DNA of 12,046 nucleotides from JBGTKH01 sp041744735. Lineage in GTDB: Bacteria; Planctomycetota; Planctomycetia; Pirellulales; Pirellulaceae. Shown here piece after piece: positions 1 to 9,583 of the stretch (positions are counted from its first letter, which is position 1; the number at the start of each line of letters is the position of its first letter). Location: NCBI GenBank assembly GCA_041744735.1, contig JBGTKH010000070.1, positions 1-12,046 of the forward strand, in the 5' to 3' direction. The translations under genes were made by a program, and so were the position numbers. The notes below the pieces were generated by a model. It ran no database searches. It was given only the letters and a program-made list of their open reading frames with translations, and was not told the DNA's origin.

Positions 1-1
1 C

Positions 2-403
2 GCAAGGACGGACCGCCGCCGCCTATCTGTCACGCTTGCTTGGATGTCGCCCATAGCGCCGACGACGCAGAAGTACCGTACCGCTGCGTTATGGTTCGAT
101 GTGCCTGTCCGCAAGTTGGCGCCCACGCGGATAAACGCAGATCACAACGCCGTCCGTCGCGGAACAGTTCAGCATGAAGTTTTCGAGGGGAACGACGCTA
201 TCGTCATTACTAGTGGCGACCGGCTCACGGTCAAAGTGAATTGTCGCGGCGATGCGGATAAAATGGTAGCTCCAGTCACATACGGCTTAGCCGTCACGTT
301 GGAAGTCGCCGAAGGTATTTCGATCCCGATTTACGATGAAATTCGTACACGAATTCGACCTCGTGTTGACATCCGAGCAAGTAACCCAGTTCCAAGATCG
401 TAA
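2..403 (+). CDS. Subtilisin-like (S8 family) peptidase, C-terminal end only
   Basis: The reading frame is open from the left edge to a TAA at 401-403, so this is the last 133 residues of a longer protein. The ATG at 44 is internal, because the homologous-looking sequence (RRRLSVTLAW) already runs upstream of it. What is visible resembles the beta-rich domain that follows the catalytic domain in a group of large bacterial S8 peptidases: an LAW-SPI strand, AALWFDV, the RRGTVQHEVFEG block, a VNCRGDA strand, and YGLAVTLEVAEG followed by IPIYDEIRTRIRPRV. The Asp, His and Ser catalytic residues would lie off the window. I recall this C-terminal pattern from S8 peptidases that often sit beside an AAA ATPase gene; that context cannot be seen here. 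The family assignment is from memory of the block pattern and is moderately sure. The 138 bases after the stop hold only a small hairpin. Confidence 0.68.
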   Translation, partial: ARTDRRRLSVTLAWMSPIAPTTQKYRTAALWFDVPVRKLAPTRINADHNAVRRGTVQHEVFEGNDAIVITSGDRLTVKVNCRGDADKMVAPVTYGLAVTLEVAEGISIPIYDEIRTRIRPRVDIRASNPVPRS

Positions 404-541
404 TCAATACTTTGTTTTATCATCAATGAACGAAGCCCTTTCAAGTACTGGCCGTTGCCAACGTTGATTTGAATTGCCCAGCGCGGCCTCAATGCGCTTC
501 GGTCCGACACACCGCTGAATGTTTCACGAACATTTGAGGTT

Positions 542-1423
542 TCATTTCGCCTGCGGCAGCTTCGCTCGGTAGAAGACGCAGTGGTGGCGGTTGTCGTCGT
601 AGGCGAAGGTTAGGAATTTGCCGTCGTTGCTGACGAAACCGTCGGGGTAGTTGAGGCGGCCTTGGGGGCCGTCGCTGGATTCGGGAACGAGAACGCGGCG
701 GTAGGGCCAGGTTTTGAGGCCGTCGAAGCTGATCCAGAGTGCCAGCGGGCTGCGGTGGTTTGGATTCGGGTTGTGCAGCAGCGCCACGGTGTCGCCGCCG
801 AGACTGTCGGCGCGGATGAGCATGGCGATCGTGCCGTCGCTCAGCTCGACGATGTTGTTCTCGGCCCAGCCGTGGAAATCGTCGTTGTCGGTCAGCCGGA
901 TGTTCCAGTTCACGACCGCAGGCCGACTCGATGGAGACTCGCGGGCTCCTGTCCGCTATTTCTCCGATGTGGCACGAACTTCATCCAAAGCACCGCAGCC
1001 GTACCATGTCCAGCCGGGCCGTTTCACCGACGGCGTGATTTCGCGAGGTTCACTCCACGTCTGGCCTTCATCGCGGCTGTGGATCGCGAAGACACGAGTC
1101 GATTCGTTAGTTTCGCCGCGTGTAATCGCCTCCTCGAGATGTTTTCCAGGGCTGATCGTGTGCGCGATCCAGATCACACCCGTGTCGCGATCGACCAGCA
1201 CGCTCTGATTGCCGACCGTGTCTTGGCCGCGATCGGACACCCGTTCCAGGTCGCTCCACGTCTTGCCATTGTCGAGGCTACGTTTGCAAACCAGATCCAC
1301 GTTGCCCGTGAGACCACCGCCATCGACGCGCCCCTCGCAGACGGCGAGCAGCGTCCCGCCGGTGGTCACCACTAGCGCCCCGCAATGACATCCGAAACCC
1401 GCCCTTGCCATTCTGATTCCCAT
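542..1423 (-). pseudogene. Decayed sialidase / BNR-repeat glycosyl hydrolase gene
   Basis: Two sialidase-like blocks lie in the same minus-strand frame, separated by an in-frame TAG at 956-958. The upstream block (1423 to 956) reads ALVVTTGGTLLAVCEGR, an Asp-box-type strand (RSLDNGKTWSD), the NQSVLVDRDTGVIWIAHT strand, a second Asp box (SRDEGQTWSEP) and EITPSVKRPGWTWYG. Then homology stops. The downstream block (about 913 to 542) resumes with NWNIRLTDNDDFHGWAENN, ELSDGTIAMLIRAD, SPLALWISFDGLKTW, LNYPDGFVS and the C-terminal FAYDDNRHHCVFYRAKLP. Intact relatives have a further blade or two between these blocks, and normally an export signal and a YRIPAL-type strand before ALVV; both are missing. 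About 70 bp of unrelated sequence between the blocks is flanked by the 7-mer ACCGCAG (plus strand, 915-921 and 992-998). The ATG at 1423 is only the last plausible in-frame start. I call it non-functional. Confidence 0.75.
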
Positions 1424-1458
1424 GGCACGCCCCCATGTATAATGATGGCGGTGTGCCA
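1423..1458 (+). promoter_or_regulatory. Candidate -10 box inside a 9-bp dyad, upstream of the peroxidase gene
   Basis: A perfect TATAAT occurs at 1438-1443, about 40 to 50 bases before the peroxidase start. It is centred in an inverted repeat: TGGCACGCC at 1423-1431 and GGTGTGCCA at 1450-1458 (eight of nine pairs, the ninth a G-U type mismatch). No convincing -35 sits at 16-18 bases; TTGCCA at 1405-1410 is too far away. The dyad could be an operator that blocks the -10 element, or chance. Weak evidence. Confidence 0.35.
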
Positions 1459-1484
1459 AGCCTTCGATTCGTGGTCCGGTACCG

Positions 1485-2711
1485 GTGTTGCGATTGATGC
1501 TTATCGAAATACAACAAGCCGCCGTTTGCGTGTGCGTTGCTTGCGCCGTGGCTTGGCCAAACACGGCGGTGCGCGGAGAGTCGCCGTCCGTCGGCGGTAT
1601 CAACGCGCCCCATTTTCCCGAACGACCATATGACTATTTGTCGGTTCGCCTGCCCATGCACGCCGATCCCGACGAATTCACACAGGCGGATAATTCGCCG
1701 GCGGAGAACCCGCTGACGAACGCCGGCGCGGCGCTGGGCCGAGTGTTGTTTTACGACACTCAGCTTTCGCGTAATAACACAGTCTCGTGTGCCGCGTGCC
1801 ATCATCAGCGCGCCGGGTTTTCCGATCCCCGGCAGTTCAGCGTGGGACACGAAGGCGGCCTCACGGACCGCAATGCGATGGCGTTGGCGAATGTCCGATA
1901 CACGAATCTGAAAGGGGCTCGGCCGGGCTTTTTCTGGGACGAGCGGGCGCCGACTTTGGAAGCTCAGGTGTTGATGCCCATTCAAGACAAGATCGAGATG
2001 GGCATGGATCTGAACGAGTTGGAAGCGAAACTGCAAAAGCTGCCGTACTATCCGCCATTGTTTGCCGCGGCGTTTGGTTCGCCAGACATTACCAGCGACC
2101 GGATCGCCAAAGCGGTGGCTCAGTTCCTGCGCAGCATGGTCGCGCTGAATTCCAAGTTCGACCGCGCGGCCGCCAACGCTAACGGCAATTACAGCGCCCC
2201 GTTTGCGGACTTCACGGAGCAAGAGAATCTCGGCAAGTCGTTGTTCATCGACGGGCCGAGCGGAGTTGCCGAATTCGGCTGCGCGACGTGCCATCTGCCG
2301 CCCACGTTCGGCATGCCCAAGGCGTTTAACAACGGACTTGATTTGAACTACAAGGATCAAGGATTGGGAGCGCTCGGCCGGGCGGCAAACGATCCGTTTA
2401 CGCCATCGAACGATGGAAAGTTCAAAGCACCGTCGCTGCGCAACATCGCGCTCACCCCGCCGCACATGCATGACGGACGATTCAAAACGTTGGAGCAAGT
2501 TGTCGAGCACTACAGCGACGGCGTGCAACCGCACGAGAATCTCGGCTTGGCATTCGACGAGCCGGATGACGGCCGAGCGACGTTGGGTTTGCGGTTGACA
2601 GCAGAGCAGAAAGCGGCGCTAGTTGCTTTCTTGAAAACACTGACCGATGAACAATTCATTTCCGACCCAAAGTTTTCCAATCCATTTGTGAATGACGAGG
2701 AAGCGAAGTAA
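1485..2711 (+). CDS. Secreted di-heme cytochrome c peroxidase (CcpA/MauG superfamily)
   Basis: Predicted to reduce hydrogen peroxide, or oxidise a substrate, in the periplasm using two covalently bound c-type hemes. The 408-residue product begins with a hydrophobic export signal (about residues 1-30, ending near TAVRG). There are two CxxCH heme sites: CAACH at 102-106, in the usual N-terminal context LGRVLFYDTQLSRNNTVSC, and CATCH at 266-270. The motif APSLRN-x4-TPPHMHDGRF-TLEQVVEHYSDG (315-346) is the family's C-terminal heme segment, with Met328 at the position expected for an axial ligand. WDERA (151-155) is also typical. Length is normal to slightly long. The GTG at 1485 is chosen because it adds an Arg to the signal n-region; the ATG at 1497 is the alternative, and neither has a clear Shine-Dalgarno. 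A second redox gene follows 116 bases downstream, beyond a hairpin repeat. Physiological substrate is not inferable. Confidence 0.93.
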   Translation: MLRLMLIEIQQAAVCVCVACAVAWPNTAVRGESPSVGGINAPHFPERPYDYLSVRLPMHADPDEFTQADNSPAENPLTNAGAALGRVLFYDTQLSRNNTVSCAACHHQRAGFSDPRQFSVGHEGGLTDRNAMALANVRYTNLKGARPGFFWDERAPTLEAQVLMPIQDKIEMGMDLNELEAKLQKLPYYPPLFAAAFGSPDITSDRIAKAVAQFLRSMVALNSKFDRAAANANGNYSAPFADFTEQENLGKSLFIDGPSGVAEFGCATCHLPPTFGMPKAFNNGLDLNYKDQGLGALGRAANDPFTPSNDGKFKAPSLRNIALTPPHMHDGRFKTLEQVVEHYSDGVQPHENLGLAFDEPDDGRATLGLRLTAEQKAALVAFLKTLTDEQFISDPKFSNPFVNDEEAK

Positions 2712-2714
2712 CTG

Positions 2715-2811
2715 TGGAGTGCGGCGGCTCGTCGCCGCTTTGGGAGTTTTGGATGACGTGTTAATCGCGAGAGCCGAAATTCCCAAAGCGGCGATGAATC
2801 GCCGCACTCCA
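2715..2811. repeat. Compound inverted repeat (REP/MITE-like) between the two redox genes
   Basis: Two 31-base arms, 2715-2745 and 2781-2811, are inverted copies with 28 of 31 positions matching, separated by 35 bases. Each arm runs from TGGAGTGCGGCG to CGCCGCTTTGGGA and also contains its own small hairpin: GCGGCG/CGCCGC in the left arm and the 8-bp GCGGCGAT/ATCGCCGC in the right arm. The element starts three bases after the peroxidase stop and ends just before the Shine-Dalgarno of the next gene. It may fold in RNA as a terminator-like or stabilising structure, but has no T-tract. The self-complementary arms look like a dispersed element rather than a gene-specific signal. Confidence 0.85.
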
Positions 2812-2827
2812 AATAGAAAGGCACATC

Positions 2828-3940
2828 ATGTTGATTCGATGCATTGTAGTTTCGAGCCTGATGGTGGCGCTTGTCCAAGTTGGCGGGGCGGAAGAAACGG
2901 GGCAGAGTGCGGCGTCGGCGGCGGATCAGTACCAGCGGCTGATGGATGAATACGACGACGGCGCGGAGGCACAGGAACTGGCGCCAAGGTTTTTCGATCT
3001 CGCCAACCAACACTCGGATGATGCCGCGGCGATCGACGCGCTGGTTTGGATATTGACGAAACTCCGCACTCGGCCCGAGGCCACTCGCGCCCTTGAAATG
3101 CTCGCCAAAGATCACGTCGAACGAGAAGAAATGGCCGCAGCTAGTTCGCGTATCGCTCGCACGCCGTCGCTGGCTGCCGAGCCGTTGTTGCGAACGCTAT
3201 TGGAAAAAAGCCCGCATGATGAGGTGCGCGTGCAGGCCTGCGTGCATTTGGCCTTGCTGTTGGATCAGCAGGCGAGCGTGGTGGACCAACTGCAGCAAGC
3301 GCCGGAGTTGGCCGACCGCGTGCTGCAATACTACGGCGCGGAGTACGGTGCGTATCTAAAGTCATTGGAGCGGGACGCCCTGAGCAAGAAACGCGAACAG
3401 GTGTACGAGCGAATGCTGAAATCATTTGCCGAGGTGTCCATGCCCGAAGGCACGCTAGGCGAAATCGCCGAGAAGGCCCTGTTCCAAATTCGCCACTTGT
3501 CCATCGGCCGCGTCGCGCCGGAGATTGCGGGCGAAGACATCTTCGGCAAGCCGTTCAAGCTGAGCGACTATCGCGGCAAGGTCGTGGTGCTCAGTTTTTG
3601 GGGGCACTGGTGAGGCCCCTGCCGGGAGATGTACCCGCACGAGCGGTCGCTCGTGAAACGGCTCCAAGAAAAACCCTTCGCACTGCTGGGCATCAACAGC
3701 GACAGCGATCGCGAGGCATTGAAGAAAACGCTCCAGCAAGAACACATCACCTGGCGCAGTTGGTGGGACCAAGGCAGCCCCAACGGCCCGATCCAAACCC
3801 AATGGCTAATCCAACAGCGCCCCGCGATCTATGTCCTCGATGCCAAGGGCGTCATCCGTTACAAGGACGTTATGGACGAAAGGCTGGACGTTGCCATTGA
3901 GACGCTTCTTGCCGAACTCGCGTCTCGAGTGGACAATTGA
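2828..3940 (+). CDS. Candidate selenoprotein: exported TlpA/thioredoxin-like protein with UGPC active site (in-frame TGA at 3611-3613)
   Basis: Read as one gene of 370 residues with UGA at codon 262 decoded as selenocysteine. The ATG at 2828 has a good Shine-Dalgarno (AGAAAGG, 2815-2821, 6-base gap). Residues 1-21 form a signal peptide, about 30-220 an Ala/Leu/Glu-rich helical domain, and 227-370 a thioredoxin fold: APEI, GKPFKLSDYRGKVVVLSFWGHW, then U262-G-P-C265, REMYPHERSLVKRL, FALLGINSD, ITWRSWWD, the cis-Pro region QQRPAIYVLDAKG and VIRYKDV. In Cys relatives this site is WCGPC, so the TGA replaces exactly the nucleophilic Cys. After the TGA the frame stays open for 108 codons with all fold elements, ending at TGA 3938-3940. 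A SECIS-like stem-loop follows the UGA. Likely role: extracytoplasmic thiol-disulfide or peroxide chemistry. The alternative is a recent nonsense mutation or a sequencing error (one base from TGC or TGT), which would split it into 2828-3613 and a remnant. No sel genes lie in this window. Confidence 0.72.
3625..3665 (+). promoter_or_regulatory. Candidate bacterial SECIS element for UGA recoding
   Basis: Downstream of the in-frame TGA, CACGAGC (3638-3644) pairs perfectly with GCTCGTG (3649-3655), closing a GGTC tetraloop (3645-3648). Outward, CCG (3635-3637) pairs with CGG (3659-3661) across an AAA bulge, and GGAG (3625-3628) pairs with CTCC (3662-3665) across an internal loop. There are 31 bases between the UGA and the apical loop. 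Known bacterial SECIS elements lie inside the coding region just after the UGA, with a G at the start of a small apical loop; the E. coli fdhF loop also carries GGUC. Caution: the stem also encodes PHERSLV, a stretch I expect to be conserved in Cys relatives, so the pairing could be a by-product of codon choice. Confidence 0.6.
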
Positions 3941-4005
3941 GCCGGATTGTTTTCTGCTGTCGCGCCGTTTTCGGACATGGTATGATGATGCAGAAGGAGG
4001 CCGTG

Positions 4006-4218
4006 ATGATCAAACTGACCGAACAACAGCAACGAGCTGTTAGGAATGGGGAAGCGATCCGTGTTCCCGTGCCTGAGATTGGGGAGGACGTGGTGTTGCT
4101 GCGCGCCACGCAGTACGAAAGCATGCGAGAATCGCTGGAAGATCAGCGTGAACAACAGGCCGTCTTGCGCTATTCGATGAAGATGGCGGGCAAGCTGGCT
4201 CAAGAGAGCCCCTACTGA
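4006..4218 (+). CDS. Small antitoxin of a PemK/MazF-type toxin-antitoxin pair
   Basis: A 70-residue protein encoded immediately before a PemK/MazF-like toxin. The ATG at 4006 is chosen over the in-frame upstream starts (3937 and later) because GAAGGAGG (3993-4000) is a near-perfect Shine-Dalgarno five bases before it; the upstream extension overlaps the preceding gene's stop. The N-terminal half (MIKLTEQQQRAV, then EAIRVPVPEIGEDVVLLRATQYESM) resembles short planctomycete antitoxins that begin with an LT-x-x-QQ-x-A segment and contain a VLLRAxxYE block. The C-terminal half is a charged helix (LEDQREQQAVLRY) of the kind that wraps a toxin partner. The stop is two bases before the toxin ATG, so the two are translationally linked. 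The function comes mainly from context; no DNA-binding domain is obvious. Confidence 0.72.
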   Translation: MIKLTEQQQRAVRNGEAIRVPVPEIGEDVVLLRATQYESMRESLEDQREQQAVLRYSMKMAGKLAQESPY

Positions 4219-4220
4219 CC

Positions 4221-4559
4221 ATGAATCCCGGCGAGATTTACATGGCCGACCTCGGCGATGCGATGCCACACCCCGTGATTGTGGTTTCACGCGAGGAATT
4301 GAATCGCGGCGATCGGGTGGTGGCCGTGCTTTGTACTTCACAGAAGTTTGCCGTTCGCTCCGCGTTGGCTCACTGCGTCCCGTTCAAGGCTGGACAGTTC
4401 GGCTTTACCAAGGACTGCGTCGCACAGTGCGAGAATATTTTCCTAATTGATCAGAAGAGCCTCGACGCCGACCCGATCGGCGTGCTGAGCGACATGGCGC
4501 TGCGGGACGTGGTCAATGCCATCGGGCACGTTATCGACGCGGACTGCGAACCGAACTAA
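4221..4559 (+). CDS. PemK/MazF-like toxin (predicted mRNA interferase)
   Basis: A 112-residue protein of the size and order of the MazF/PemK SH3-like barrel: the first strand NPGEIYMADLG, then HPVIVVSREELN, VVAVLCTSQ, the CVPF strand, a KDCVAQCENIFLIDQKSL segment matching the conserved S/C-x-x-x-x-x-IR-x-ID-x-x-RL region, and a C-terminal helix DMALRDVVNAIGHVID. Family members cleave single-stranded RNA and are held inactive by the upstream-encoded antitoxin. Oddities: the loop after the first strand is short, and the catalytic Arg found before the Pro in MazF (the GHRP or RRP motif) is His17 here (MPHP). The Thr at the end of the third strand is kept (T39 in CTS). There are five cysteines, unusual for the family. 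It may be a divergent or weakened toxin. It ends 25 bases from the convergent efflux gene. Confidence 0.82.
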   Translation: MNPGEIYMADLGDAMPHPVIVVSREELNRGDRVVAVLCTSQKFAVRSALAHCVPFKAGQFGFTKDCVAQCENIFLIDQKSLDADPIGVLSDMALRDVVNAIGHVIDADCEPN

Positions 4560-4583
4560 GCGAGCGTACTGGATTCTGGCTTC

Positions 4584-8138
<3,555 letters not shown>

Positions 8139-8149
8139 GGCGAATGACA

Positions 8150-8276
8150 AATTACGAATTACGAATTACGAATTATGAATTACGAAGGAAGAATGGTATG
8201 AAGGACGAAGAACAAAGGACGAAGGGCGAAAAGTTATTCGTCATTCTTTCCTCATTAGACATTCGTTATTCGACAT
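8150..8276. repeat. Heptanucleotide-periodic repeat with inverted halves
   Basis: Between the adaptor and permease genes lies an AT-rich tract with 7-base periodicity. It opens with five units of AATTACG (8150-8184, one variant AATTATG). Next come purine-rich heptads such as GAAGGAC, GAAGAAC, AAAGGAC and GAAGGGC (8200-8227), then pyrimidine-rich heptads such as TATTCGT, TCGTTAT and TCGACAT (8235-8276). The last part is roughly the reverse complement of the first, so the whole can fold as a long imperfect hairpin. Spurious ORFs through such tracts give the peptide ITNYEL on one strand, a pattern I have seen repeatedly in planctomycete genomes. It separates two cotranscribed genes and may adjust permease translation, or be selfish DNA. 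Confidence 0.8.
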
Positions 8277-8306
8277 TTCCCTCGGGTTAAGCATCAATAC
8301 AAACAT

Positions 8307-9581
8307 TCACTTTGAAACAGTCGACGAAAACACTTTCACAACTTGCACCGGCTGTCCTGGGCGCAGGCGTTCGTTGCCTTCGACCACCACTTGGTTGCCT
8401 GCCATTAGCGCACCTTTGAGGTGGATGAGCGAGCCGTAGGCCAATCCCGCTTCGACCGGCACGAGGCGCACGATGGTTTGCTTCGTTTGCGGATCGGTGG
8501 TGACAACGAACACGCTGGCCTGCGGCCCGCCCAAAATCAGGGCGTCTTTGGGGACCAACAACCCCTTCGCCGTTCCGCCCACGGGTAACGACACGCGAGC
8601 CAGCATGCCGGCCTTGAGCAAGTGTTCGTCGTCCTGCCGCGGGTTCGACACACGGACACGGACGGGAAAGGTGCGCGAACGCAGGTCGGCCTGCGGCACG
8701 ATTTGCGCGATCTGTCCCGCGAAAGACATTCCGGGCAGGGCACCCAGCGTCACGCGCGTCGGCATCCCGTGACGCGCATTGCCAATGTAATTCTCCGGCA
8801 CGAACACTTCGATCTCGACCGGGTCCAGTTCGATCACCTCCGCGACCTTAGCGGCGTTGGTGATCCACTCGCCGACCTCCGTATGCTCGGCGATGACGTA
8901 GCCGTCGAATGGGGCGCGAATGGTGAACTTCTTCAATCGATCGTCGATGTGGTTGACGGTTTCCTGTTGCACCAGCAGCCGGGCTTCGGCCTGCGCGATT
9001 TTCTCTTTGCGCGGGCCTTGCACCGCCAATTCATATACGGCTGTGGCGGCCAGGTAATTCTGATCGGCGGCCACCGCGGCGGCATTGGCTTCGTCCAACT
9101 CTTCTTGCGCAACCGAGCGGCCTTGCTGGAACAACGTCAGCCAGCGCTGGTACTTGGCCTGTGCATATTTCGACTGTGCCTCGGCGCCCAGCATGCTGGC
9201 TTTGGCCTGCGCAATCTCTTCGGGCCGCGAGCCGTTTTTTAATTCTTCGAGCTCTTGCTGCCGCAGCGCCAATTCGGCCTTCGCGCCGGCCAGTTCGATC
9301 TCCAAAGTATTGGTGAGCAGTTGAGCCAGCGTCTGGTCTTTGGTGACCCATGTGCCGACTTTGGCCGGGAATTCGATCACGCGGCCTTCAACGGCGCTGC
9401 CCACGATGCTCTTACGCATCGGCTTCACCGTGCCCACAAACGTCTGATCGGCCGTGATTTCCTGCTCGATCACCGTGGCCACGACGACCGGCACCGCGGG
9501 CTGTTGCGAGTGTACAACTGCACAATTGCACACGCCGGCCAACAAGATCGAAACCGTCGTCAGTATTTTCGCGGATCGCAT
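8307..9581 (-). CDS. RND efflux periplasmic adaptor subunit (HlyD/AcrA family)
   Basis: Periplasmic membrane-fusion protein linking the RND permease to an outer-membrane channel. It is 424 residues from the ATG at 9581; a GTG directly upstream (9584) overlaps the regulator's stop. Signal peptide about 1-25 (AVVHS-QQ); the Cys residues at 18 and 20 are not in a lipobox, so a soluble form is more likely than a lipoprotein. Domains: first lipoyl half 59-92 (GSAVEGRVIEFPAKVGTWV), a long alpha-helical coiled-coil hairpin about 93-215 rich in Ala, Gln and Glu, second lipoyl half 219-245 (IRAPFDGYVIAEHTEVGEWI), beta-barrel 253-333, and a membrane-proximal domain to the end (LLVPKDALI, then GQPVQVV). 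The hairpin is long, as in adaptors that reach a TolC-type channel. It starts two bases after the MarR stop, which argues for coupled expression. Confidence 0.93.
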   Translation of the reverse strand: MRSAKILTTVSILLAGVCNCAVVHSQQPAVPVVVATVIEQEITADQTFVGTVKPMRKSIVGSAVEGRVIEFPAKVGTWVTKDQTLAQLLTNTLEIELAGAKAELALRQQELEELKNGSRPEEIAQAKASMLGAEAQSKYAQAKYQRWLTLFQQGRSVAQEELDEANAAAVAADQNYLAATAVYELAVQGPRKEKIAQAEARLLVQQETVNHIDDRLKKFTIRAPFDGYVIAEHTEVGEWITNAAKVAEVIELDPVEIEVFVPENYIGNARHGMPTRVTLGALPGMSFAGQIAQIVPQADLRSRTFPVRVRVSNPRQDDEHLLKAGMLARVSLPVGGTAKGLLVPKDALILGGPQASVFVVTTDPQTKQTIVRLVPVEAGLAYGSLIHLKGALMAGNQVVVEGNERLRPGQPVQVVKVFSSTVSK

Positions 9582-9583
9582 CA

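Noticed and set aside
518..534. A 6-bp hairpin (AATGTT, 5-base loop, AACATT) just beyond the sialidase remnant, considered as a terminator.
   Set aside because: The stem is short and AT-rich, with no T-tract on either strand. It is expected by chance.
956..958. Recoding of the in-frame TAG in the sialidase gene.
   Set aside because: The TAG lies in sequence unrelated to sialidase, and the central part of the protein is missing, so decay explains it better.
1278..2534. A long minus-strand reading frame (418 codons) opposite the cytochrome peroxidase gene.
   Set aside because: It overlaps a gene with two heme motifs and a clear family pattern. Its translation is Arg-rich and low in motif content, as expected of an antisense frame in GC-rich DNA.
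3611..3613. Global reassignment of UGA (for example to Trp) as an explanation of the in-frame TGA.
   Set aside because: Several other genes here, including this gene's own end, the antitoxin, the adaptor and the permease, terminate with TGA, and the affected position is a Cys, not a Trp, in the family motif.
3629..3940. A separate small gene starting at the ATG at 3629.
   Set aside because: It is in frame with 2828-3613, begins in the middle of a thioredoxin active-site helix, and has no ribosome binding site. It is the continuation of the same protein past the UGA.
3937..4005. The upstream in-frame start of the antitoxin at 3937.
   Set aside because: It overlaps the preceding stop and lacks a ribosome binding site, whereas GAAGGAGG sits five bases before the ATG at 4006.
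8150..8276. A CRISPR array.
   Set aside because: The units are 7 bases long with no spacers of constant length and no cas genes. It is a short-period repeat.
9522..9533. A lipoprotein signal in the adaptor (the Cys residues near the end of its signal peptide).
   Set aside because: The residue before the first Cys is Val and that before the second is Asn, which does not fit a lipobox; an AVVHS-QQ type signal peptidase I site fits better.
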